Made by a program: the position numbers and the translations under genes. A stretch of DNA of 5,596 bases, taken from NCBI GenBank assembly GCA_005884305.1, contig VAYL01000178.1, positions 1,958 to 7,553 on the forward strand, read 5' to 3'. The DNA is from Actinomycetota bacterium (GTDB lineage: Bacteria > Actinomycetota > Thermoleophilia > Solirubrobacterales > 70-9). Shown here in pieces: positions 1 through 4,880 of the stretch. Position 1 is the stretch's first letter; each line of letters starts with the position of its first letter. Under the pieces are notes generated by a model. The model saw only the letters and a program-made list of their open reading frames with translations. It did not search any database and had not been told where the DNA came from.

Positions 1-31
1 CCTTTATCGCTCACGTGCATTCGGGTGTGGC

Positions 32-1219
32 ATGAGGTATCTGCGGCGGATCTCCACGCGCCGGCTCCTCGCCATCTGCGGTGCCGTCGGTCTGGTGGCC
101 ATCGCGTCGGCGGCCATAGCGTTGGCGGCAACCGGTGGCGGTCCGACCCCGCCGCCGAAGCCGTTGCCGGTCGCCGTTCATGACGCCCTCAGCGCTCCGG
201 GAGTGGCCGGGATCAGCGCGCGCGTTCAGTTCACCGACAATCTGCTGCCCGGCTCCGGCGTCCAGGGCTCCGATCCGCTGCTGACCGGGGGGTCGGGCCG
301 TCTGTGGGCGAGCTCGGACGGCAAGCTGCGACTGGAACTCCAATCGGATTCGGGTCGAGGCGACAGCCAGGTGGTGATCGACGGACGGCGCTTTCTCGTG
401 TACAGCGGCGACACCGCCACGGCTTATCGCGGTCGTCTCCCGACCGGCCGCGGCGGGAAGAACAACTCGGATGCTGGCACGGATCGCGTCCCGAGCATCG
501 CTCGGATCCATCGCGGACTGAGCACCTTCGCCCGGCACCTCGATCTGAGCGGCGCCATGCCAACGGATGTCGCCGGGCGTCCCGCCTACAGCGTGCGGAT
601 CTCGCCCAAGAGCCACGGCGGCCTCATTGGCGGGCTGCAACTGGCGTGGGATGCCATCCATGGCGTACCGCTCGAGGCTTCCGTTTACGCGCACGGAGTC
701 GCCTCGCCCGTGCTCCAGCTTCGCGCGACGGACATCTCGTTCGGGCCGGTGTCGGATTCGGTGTTTGCGATCTCACCGCCACCCGGGACCAAGGTCACCA
801 ACATCGACCCGCCCTCGCGTCACCCGGCGGGGCGCGGGTCACGGCCTGCCGTCACCGGAGCCGCGGCGGTCGCTCGTAGAGTGAGCTTCCGGCTGAACGC
901 GCATTCCTCTCTCGCCGGAATGCAGCGCGAGGAAGTGCGAATGGTCAACCTGGGGGACTCCCGCGCGGCCCTCGTCACGTACGGGCACGGGCTTGGGGGC
1001 ATCGCAGTCCTCGAGCGCGCGTCCTCGGGCCGGTCGGGCCCGTCGAGACACGGGATGGGCGACCTGACCCTCCCCACGCTCTCCATTGGCGGGGTCTCCG
1101 GCGAGGAGCTCAAGACACCGCTCGGCACCGTGATTGACTTCAACCGCCAGGGCGTCGAGTACGTCGTCGCCGGGTCGGTGCCGACCGCGGTCGCCGAGGG
1201 CGCCGCTCGAGGACTCTAG
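32..1219 (+). CDS. Anchored or secreted LolA/RseB-like two-domain protein
   Basis: A 395-residue envelope protein of uncertain role. Residues 1-10 are basic, 12-33 form one hydrophobic segment, and a Gly/Pro-rich linker follows (35-46). An ALA-A motif near 30-33 could be a signal peptidase site, so it is either secreted or held by one N-terminal helix. Cys16 does not sit in a lipobox. Residues about 47-250 look like the LolA/MucB-RseB fold: strand-rich, with a 'grading' stretch (LWASSDGKLRLELQ, 91-104), a VIDGRRFLVYSG strand pair (115-126) and a GRPAYSVRI strand (182-190). Residues about 280-395 form a second small domain resembling the C-terminal part of RseB or DUF4367 proteins, with VTYGHGLGGIAVLE (315-328) and a final VEYVVAGSVP (375-384). 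In these families the N-terminal fold binds lipids, lipoproteins or an anti-sigma factor. The ATG at 32 is the only usual start codon in frame inside the window; only 31 bp lie upstream, so the promoter is not visible. The gene ends 2 nt before the ABC ATPase. The fold call is by resemblance; the ligand is unknown. Confidence 0.85.
   Translation: MRYLRRISTRRLLAICGAVGLVAIASAAIALAATGGGPTPPPKPLPVAVHDALSAPGVAGISARVQFTDNLLPGSGVQGSDPLLTGGSGRLWASSDGKLRLELQSDSGRGDSQVVIDGRRFLVYSGDTATAYRGRLPTGRGGKNNSDAGTDRVPSIARIHRGLSTFARHLDLSGAMPTDVAGRPAYSVRISPKSHGGLIGGLQLAWDAIHGVPLEASVYAHGVASPVLQLRATDISFGPVSDSVFAISPPPGTKVTNIDPPSRHPAGRGSRPAVTGAAAVARRVSFRLNAHSSLAGMQREEVRMVNLGDSRAALVTYGHGLGGIAVLERASSGRSGPSRHGMGDLTLPTLSIGGVSGEELKTPLGTVIDFNRQGVEYVVAGSVPTAVAEGAARGL
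1209..1213 (+). promoter_or_regulatory. Ribosome binding site for the ABC ATPase gene
   Basis: GAGGA lies 8 nt upstream of the GTG at 1222 and inside the last codons of the preceding gene. This good Shine-Dalgarno match supports the GTG as the true start; the nearby ATG at 1229 is out of frame. The upstream TAG lies between the site and the start, as expected for translational coupling. Confidence 0.65.
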
Positions 1220-1221
1220 CC

Positions 1222-2208
1222 GTGCCCAATGGGGCAGCCCTGGACGGGGCGGCGCCGATCGAAGTTCGCGCCCTGAGCAAGCGCTACGGGCGGGTCGTCG
1301 CCGTGGACGGCGTTGACCTGACGATCGAGGCCGGGGATGTGTTCGGCTATCTGGGCCCGAACGGCGCCGGCAAGACTACGTCGTTGCGGATGATGCTCGG
1401 GCTCATTCGGCCAAGCGCCGGATCCGTGCGAATCTTCGGCCGTGACCCGCAACTCAGCGTGACGGCGCTCGAGGGGGTCGCTGGCTTCGTCGAGGCGCCA
1501 TGCTTCTACCCGTACCTGAGCGGCCGCCGGAATCTCGAGCTGTGTGCGGCGCTCGACGGACTCCACTCGGCGGTCGTAACCCGAATCGATGAGGTGCTCG
1601 ACACCGTGGGCCTCGCAGAAAGGGCCAAGGACAAGGTTCGCGGGTACTCCCATGGGATGCGCCAACGGCTGGGCATCGCGTCGGCGCTTCTACGGCGTCC
1701 GCGGCTGCTGGTTCTCGACGAGCCGACTACCGGCCTCGATCCGGCGGGCATGCGCGACATGCGGGAGCTCGTTCGCGACTTGGCCACCCGCGGCATAACC
1801 GTGCTGCTTTCCAGTCATCTGCTGGCGGAGGTGGATGAGCTCTGTAATCGGGTCGCAATCATCCGCCACGGCCGAATTGCCTACGAGGGCTCGCTCGCTG
1901 AGCTCCGGCGGACGGCGGGCCTCAGCTATCGGCTGCGCACCACCGACGACCAGCGCGCCGGCACGATACTCGCGGAACGTGGCGACATCACCCACGTGGG
2001 AACCGACTCAGGCGGCGTGCTGACGTTCAAGGTCGTCGACGAGCCCGTCGTGGGGGATCTGTCGCGGGCGCTCGCGCACGCTGGAGCGGGAGTGCTGGAG
2101 CTCAGCCCGAGGCACGCCACGCTGGAGGACCTCTTCTTCCAGCTCACGGAGGACGGCTCCGGAGCGCCGGGCGATCGGGTGGCCGAGGTGGCCGGGGCGG
2201 CGCACTGA
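1222..2208 (+). CDS. ABC transporter ATP-binding protein, BcrA/lantibiotic-immunity type
   Basis: A 328-residue cytoplasmic ATPase subunit that powers the membrane partner encoded immediately downstream. The motifs are complete and in order: Walker A GPNGAGKT (45-52), signature YSHGMRQRLG (142-151), Walker B LLVLDEPT (162-169) with Glu167 as the likely catalytic base, D-loop GLDP (171-174), and switch His199 in LLSSHL. The Q-loop position is glutamate (Glu91 in GFVEAPCFYPYL), the 'E-loop' known from bacitracin and lantibiotic self-protection transporters. The C-terminal 100 residues form the usual accessory domain, ending in LEDLFFQLTE (301-310) and a short acidic/Ala-rich tail. The GTG start is 2 nt after the previous stop, with GAGGA 8 nt upstream. 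The stop overlaps the permease ATG by one base (TGATG), so ATPase and permease are surely a pair. The family includes exporters of peptide antibiotics, but many members have unknown substrates, so the substrate cannot be named. Confidence 0.95.
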   Translation: MPNGAALDGAAPIEVRALSKRYGRVVAVDGVDLTIEAGDVFGYLGPNGAGKTTSLRMMLGLIRPSAGSVRIFGRDPQLSVTALEGVAGFVEAPCFYPYLSGRRNLELCAALDGLHSAVVTRIDEVLDTVGLAERAKDKVRGYSHGMRQRLGIASALLRRPRLLVLDEPTTGLDPAGMRDMRELVRDLATRGITVLLSSHLLAEVDELCNRVAIIRHGRIAYEGSLAELRRTAGLSYRLRTTDDQRAGTILAERGDITHVGTDSGGVLTFKVVDEPVVGDLSRALAHAGAGVLELSPRHATLEDLFFQLTEDGSGAPGDRVAEVAGAAH

Positions 2209-3023
2209 TGCCCGGAGTCTTTGCGGTCTATCGGTGGGAGCTTCGCAAGCTGCGCGCGCAGAAGCGCACCTATCTCGGCCTCGGCGCCGCGGCGTTGATC
2301 CCGCTTGTGTTCGTGGTCGCGCTGGTGACCCACGGCGGAAAGCCCGAGGACGTCGCGTTCGGGCGCTACGTCCACCAGACCGGTCTTGCGATCCCCCTAG
2401 TACTGCTGCTGTTCGGGTCGATCTGGATGTTCCCGCTGATCACCGCGCTGGTCGCCGGCGACATAGTCGCCGCCGAGGATCGCCACGACACGCTGAAGAC
2501 GATTCTGACCCGCTCCGCTGAGCGCCATCAGATCTTTGCTGCCAAGACGCTCGCCGCGTGCAGCTACGCGATCCTCGCGATCGCGATTACCGGCGCGGTC
2601 GCGCTGGTGGCAGGAATCCTCGCCTCGGGCTTTAATCCCATCACCAGCCTCTCGGGGACCCGGGTGTCAGCGCCCCATGGCCTTGGCCTGGTCGGGGCGA
2701 GCCTGCTGGTCTATCTGCTTCCGATCCTGGCGATCGCCTCGATCGCGCTCCTGCTCTCGACGGCGTTCCGCAACAGCGGTGCCGCGATCGTGGGCACCTT
2801 GATGTTCTCGCTGCTCCTGCAGCTGGTCGACATCCTTCCCGGACTAAGCGGGCTCCACCCTTACTTGCTCAGTACGCAGTTCAACGCCTGGCAGGGCTTC
2901 TTGCGGACGCCGGCTGACTGGGCTCCCGTAATCCGGGCGGTGTGGGTTTGTGCGCTCTACGCGATCCCAGCCCTGGTCACGGCCGGGCTCGTATTCCTGC
3001 GGCGAGACGTCGCGGGAGAGTAG
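2208..3023 (+). CDS. ABC-2 type transporter permease
   Basis: A 271-residue integral membrane partner of the upstream ATPase. Residues 1-20 are a short cytoplasmic basic lead-in (YRWELRKLRAQKR) typical of ABC-2 permeases. About six hydrophobic segments follow, near 23-41, 60-84, 113-140, 160-184, 189-210 and 243-265. The stretch AAEDRHDTLKTILTRSAERH (88-107), before the third helix, matches the family's conserved cytoplasmic coupling region (an acidic residue, then T-L-x-x-x-L-T-R). Length and helix number are normal for the BcrB-like half-transporter, so two copies with two ATPases would form the exporter. The ATG overlaps the ATPase stop by one base, indicating translational re-initiation. 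The gene ends 233 bp before the convergent desaturase. The substrate is unknown; a lipid, peptide or antibiotic is possible, and the LolA/RseB-like gene in the operon weakly favours an envelope role. Confidence 0.93.
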   Translation: MPGVFAVYRWELRKLRAQKRTYLGLGAAALIPLVFVVALVTHGGKPEDVAFGRYVHQTGLAIPLVLLLFGSIWMFPLITALVAGDIVAAEDRHDTLKTILTRSAERHQIFAAKTLAACSYAILAIAITGAVALVAGILASGFNPITSLSGTRVSAPHGLGLVGASLLVYLLPILAIASIALLLSTAFRNSGAAIVGTLMFSLLLQLVDILPGLSGLHPYLLSTQFNAWQGFLRTPADWAPVIRAVWVCALYAIPALVTAGLVFLRRDVAGE

Positions 3024-3027
3024 GTTG

Positions 3028-3141
3028 ATGCAGACCAAGAGGCGTGCCCGTCAAGCCGCGCGCCCCGCGGCGATCGTGCAATTGATGCATCGAGGCGGCG
3101 GGGCTTCCGCAATCGCCCGTCGACTTCTCCGCCGACAATGA
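3028..3141 (+). CDS. Possible 37-codon basic peptide (doubtful)
   Basis: An ATG 4 nt after the permease stop opens a 37-codon ORF ending in TGA at 3139-3141. GGGAGAG (3014-3020) sits 7 nt before the ATG and would be a good ribosome binding site; an in-frame TTG directly precedes the ATG. The predicted peptide starts MQTKRRARQAARPAA and ends ASAIARRLLRRQ. It has nine arginines and one lysine and no acidic residue, so it would be strongly basic. I recognise no family. In GC-rich DNA such Arg/Ala-rich short frames arise easily by chance, and a hairpin (3129-3152) overlaps its end, so this may just be trailer sequence of the operon mRNA. Confidence 0.2.
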   Translation: MQTKRRARQAARPAAIVQLMHRGGGASAIARRLLRRQ

Positions 3142-3152
3142 GCGCTCGGCGG
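3129..3152. terminator. Candidate bidirectional terminator hairpin between convergent genes
   Basis: CCGCCGA (3129-3135) is the exact reverse complement of TCGGCGG (3146-3152), leaving a 10-nt loop; a T-G wobble can extend the plus-strand stem by one. It lies about 105 bp after the permease stop and about 105 bp after the desaturase stop on the other strand, so it could serve both. There is no T-run on either side. Actinobacterial terminators often lack one, but without it the call rests on stem and position only. Confidence 0.35.
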
Positions 3153-3182
3153 GCTTGCCGCTGATCGCTGTCGCCGAGGTGG

Positions 3183-3221
3183 CATGTAACGGTTGTCGAG
3201 ACCTTGCACACATGTAACCGT
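3183..3221. repeat. Imperfect 11-bp direct repeat, CATGTAAC(G/C)GT, 28 bp apart
   Basis: CATGTAACGGT at 3183-3193 recurs as CATGTAACCGT at 3211-3221, with 10 of 11 bases the same and starts 28 bp apart. The single difference also creates a 6-bp inverted repeat, ACGGTT (3189-3194) against AACCGT (3216-3221), so the unit can pair as a weak hairpin with a 21-nt loop. It sits in the intergenic space downstream of both convergent genes, where a regulator site would be unusual. Function unknown. Confidence 0.5.
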
Positions 3222-3226
3222 CCGCC

Positions 3227-3240
3227 CAAATAGCAAATAG
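3227..3240. repeat. Tandem 7-bp repeat, CAAATAG twice
   Basis: CAAATAG at 3227-3233 is followed at once by a second perfect copy at 3234-3240. The stretch is AT-rich within GC-rich DNA and lies 16 bp after the stop codon of the minus-strand desaturase, in its 3' trailer. It may be a replication-slippage duplication; no function is evident. Confidence 0.6.
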
Positions 3241-3256
3241 TGCTCCAGCCTGTTTC

Positions 3257-4273
3257 CTACGCCAGCCTCTTTCTTGCCTGGCGCGTTGGGCTGACGGTGA
3301 TCACGTCCCAGACGAGCCCGAGTCGCCGGAGGAGGCCGATCACCTGCGCCGATGGATCGAGCTGCCAGCGGCCGAGTCCGTGAACGGCGGAGAAGGGAAA
3401 GGCGTGATGGTTGTTGTGCCAGGCCTCTCCGAACGTCGGCAGGGCGAGCAATCCGAGGTTGCGCGAGTGGTCCTTGGTCTCGAAGCGCCGGCGGCCGAAC
3501 ATGTGGCAGAGGGAGTTGACGCTGTAGGTCACGTGGTGCAGCACGGAGACGCGCACGGCTCCGCCCCAGAGCAGCGCAGTCAGGCCGGCGGCGATCGAGT
3601 CGCCGAGCGCGACGCCGAGCCCGAAGGCAATCGCAAGTCCCAGCCCCGCCCAGATGACGAAGGTCCGATCGACGAACGTGATCACCGGGTCGCGCAGGAG
3701 GTCGGGGGCAAAGCGCTCCTTGGATCCCCGCTGTGTGTGGATGAACAGCCATCCCATGTGGGCGTGGTAGAGGCCCTTAAGCATCCCGCGCCAGCCGCCG
3801 CCGTGGTCGACGTGCGGACTGTGCGGATCCCCGCGCCGATCCGAGCAGGCGTGATGCTTTCGGTGATCGGCGACCCACGAGATCACCGGCCCCTCGATCG
3901 CCGCCGAGCCGAGGGCGCCGAGAACGCCGCGCAGCGCCGGGCTGGTCGCGAAGCTGCGATGCGCGAACAGGCGATGGAAGCCCACGGTGACGCCCAAGCC
4001 GCTCAGCACGTAGAGGACCGCGAAGACGACGACGTCGCTCCAGCGGAGGGCGTCCGACCAGGTCTGCCAGGCGGCCAGGCCTAAGAGCACGAACGGCACC
4101 GCGGTAACGAGGCCGGTGATGACCCGATCGGTCGTCTCGTGGGCGGCCTGCTGGACAGCGTCTGCCGGCGCTCCGCGGACGGGTTTCGGCGGGGCTTCTG
4201 GGCGCTTGGTAATCGGTCCTGGGTTCCGGTGGAGGGGTGGGTGGGGCGAACTTAAAAGTACGACTGTTGGCAC
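3257..4273 (-). CDS. Membrane fatty-acid (acyl-CoA) desaturase, di-iron type
   Basis: A 338-residue integral membrane enzyme expected to insert a cis double bond, probably delta-9, into a saturated acyl chain using O2 and an electron donor. The histidine boxes are intact: HRLFAH (100-105), HRKHH (137-141) and HNNHH (286-290). NSLCH (253-257) supplies the Asn and His that match the extra metal ligands of animal SCD1 (N-x3-H), so the metal site looks complete. GDPHSPH (148-154) and GEAWHNNHHAFP (282-293) are typical of the acyl-CoA desaturase subgroup. Hydrophobic segments lie near 51-71, 80-98, 204-224 and 228-244. No cytochrome b5 or ferredoxin domain is fused, so the electron donor is encoded elsewhere. 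The GTG start is two codons after an in-frame TAG; no other usual start occurs before the first membrane segment. No convincing ribosome site precedes it, so the message may be leaderless, or the Pro-rich first 40 residues may be partly untranslated. The gene is convergent with the ABC operon and its promoter was not identified. Length is near that of other bacterial members. Confidence 0.94.
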   Translation of the reverse strand: MPTVVLLSSPHPPLHRNPGPITKRPEAPPKPVRGAPADAVQQAAHETTDRVITGLVTAVPFVLLGLAAWQTWSDALRWSDVVVFAVLYVLSGLGVTVGFHRLFAHRSFATSPALRGVLGALGSAAIEGPVISWVADHRKHHACSDRRGDPHSPHVDHGGGWRGMLKGLYHAHMGWLFIHTQRGSKERFAPDLLRDPVITFVDRTFVIWAGLGLAIAFGLGVALGDSIAAGLTALLWGGAVRVSVLHHVTYSVNSLCHMFGRRRFETKDHSRNLGLLALPTFGEAWHNNHHAFPFSAVHGLGRWQLDPSAQVIGLLRRLGLVWDVITVSPTRQARKRLA

Positions 4274-4521
4274 AACCTAAAGATCCGTATCCCGAGACAG
4301 GAGCCGCGCCCGCCTGGCGCGCGACCTGGGCCTATGTCGCCGTTCATCAACGCTTTCGCAGCGACGCGCGCGATGATCAGAACGAACCACTACCGCCACG
4401 TGCCCTACGTTCCCAGGGTCGAGCGCCGCGCCGGTAGCCTGCGGGCGAACTTGGCTGGCAGTCGAGCGGCCGTACCACCGCCCACGGACGTTGTCAGGAG
4501 AAGAGCACACCCGGTTTGCGA

Positions 4522-4539
4522 TTCGCGAGCTTCGCGAGC
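4522..4539. repeat. Tandem 9-bp repeat, TTCGCGAGC twice
   Basis: TTCGCGAGC occupies 4522-4530 and again 4531-4539 without a gap. The pair also folds: TCGCGA (4523-4528) and TCGCGA (4532-4537) can pair around a 3-nt loop, because TCGCGA is itself a palindrome. It lies about 250 bp upstream of the desaturase start. It may be a slippage duplication or tandem binding sites. Confidence 0.5.
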
Positions 4540-4658
4540 GTGCACGCCGGCACCGTCGCGATCAAGGTCACGAGCTCCGCTAAGCCGGTGCTGATCGACT
4601 GCCTGGGCGTGAGCCGGTAAACCGCGGCGCCGGCCACTCGCGCCGAGCGGAATCGCCG

Positions 4659-4688
4659 CAAACAAATGGGGATGATCCCCAAACAAAT
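4659..4688. repeat. 9-bp direct repeats bracketing a 13-bp palindrome
   Basis: CAAACAAAT occurs at 4659-4667 and 4680-4688, starts 21 bp apart (two helical turns). Between them lies GGGGAT-G-ATCCCC (4668-4680), a perfect inverted repeat around one central base; its last C is shared with the second copy. The AT-rich arms stand out against the GC-rich surroundings. The arrangement looks like an operator or a small recombination or target-site scar. It lies about 390 bp upstream of the desaturase start and about 190 bp beyond the stop of the LuxR-type gene. No adjacent gene needs it, so its role is unknown. Confidence 0.55.
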
Positions 4689-4743
4689 AATGCAACGGCA
4701 AGGCGACGGGATCGTCCGCGAGTCGGCTTGCGTGGTCACGACG

Positions 4744-4775
4744 GCGGGCGGGGCAGCGATCCAAGCCCCGTCCGC
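4744..4775. terminator. Strong hairpin, possible terminator downstream of the LuxR-type gene
   Basis: GCGGGCGGGGC (4744-4754) pairs with GCCCCGTCCGC (4765-4775) over 11 positions around a 10-nt loop. In plus-strand RNA one pair is G-U; in minus-strand RNA that pair is a C-A mismatch, leaving 10 of 11. It lies about 105 nt after the stop of the minus-strand regulator gene, so it could end that transcript, but there is no T-run and the fold is better on the opposite strand. A 10-bp palindrome, GTCCGCGGAC (4770-4779), overlaps its right arm. Confidence 0.25.
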
Positions 4776-4880
4776 GGACCTGCCCGCTGACTTCCCGTCT
4801 CTACGATCGGCGGTCGATGCCAAGTAGCGGACCCGGTCGCCGGCGAAGACCAAACACCGCGCCGGCGCTCGATGGTCCCG

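Larger units (their letters stand above)
4274..4880. other. 607-bp gap with repeats and no supportable gene
   Basis: This lies between the desaturase start and the stop of the LuxR-type gene, both on the minus strand, so it should hold the desaturase promoter. I could not pick out a convincing -35/-10 pair. Minus-strand open frames at 4405-4764 and 4494-4853 overlap in different frames; neither has a recognisable domain. Parts of each read like protein: HYLFGDHPHLFAAIPLGASG in one (about 4635-4694) and an amphipathic stretch with TGLAELVTLIATVPA in the other (about 4545-4589). That could be a decayed, frameshifted gene or chance. No tRNA cloverleaf or T-arm consensus was seen on either strand. 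The short repeats and hairpins inside are listed separately. Confidence 0.6.

Noticed and set aside
71..82. Possible lipoprotein cysteine (Cys16) in the first gene
   Set aside because: The preceding residues are L-A-I, not ending in Gly/Ala/Ser, and the Cys sits at the start of the hydrophobic segment rather than after it.
11..694. Minus-strand frame of 227 codons opposite the LolA-like gene
   Set aside because: No recognisable domain; the plus-strand frame has a signal segment, family-like strands and operon coupling.
1216..1665. Minus-strand frames opposite the ABC ATPase (also 1926-2375)
   Set aside because: They lie antisense to a gene with complete ABC motifs and have no features of their own.
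3183..3240. CRISPR-like array
   Set aside because: The repeats are 7-11 bp in only two copies with unequal spacing, far too short for CRISPR repeats and spacers.
3051..3752. Long minus-strand frame (233 codons) overlapping the desaturase
   Set aside because: It is an out-of-frame shadow: Arg/Pro-rich, without a domain, and it overlaps a gene whose metal-site motifs are intact.
3380..4084. Plus-strand frame of 234 codons opposite the desaturase
   Set aside because: Its Glu/Ala/Val/Gly-rich product with many charged runs is the typical antisense image of a GC-rich gene; no motif was seen.
4274..4880. tRNA or other structured RNA in the long gap
   Set aside because: No T-arm consensus, no acceptor-stem pairing at tRNA spacing and no 3' CCA were found; only simple hairpins are present.
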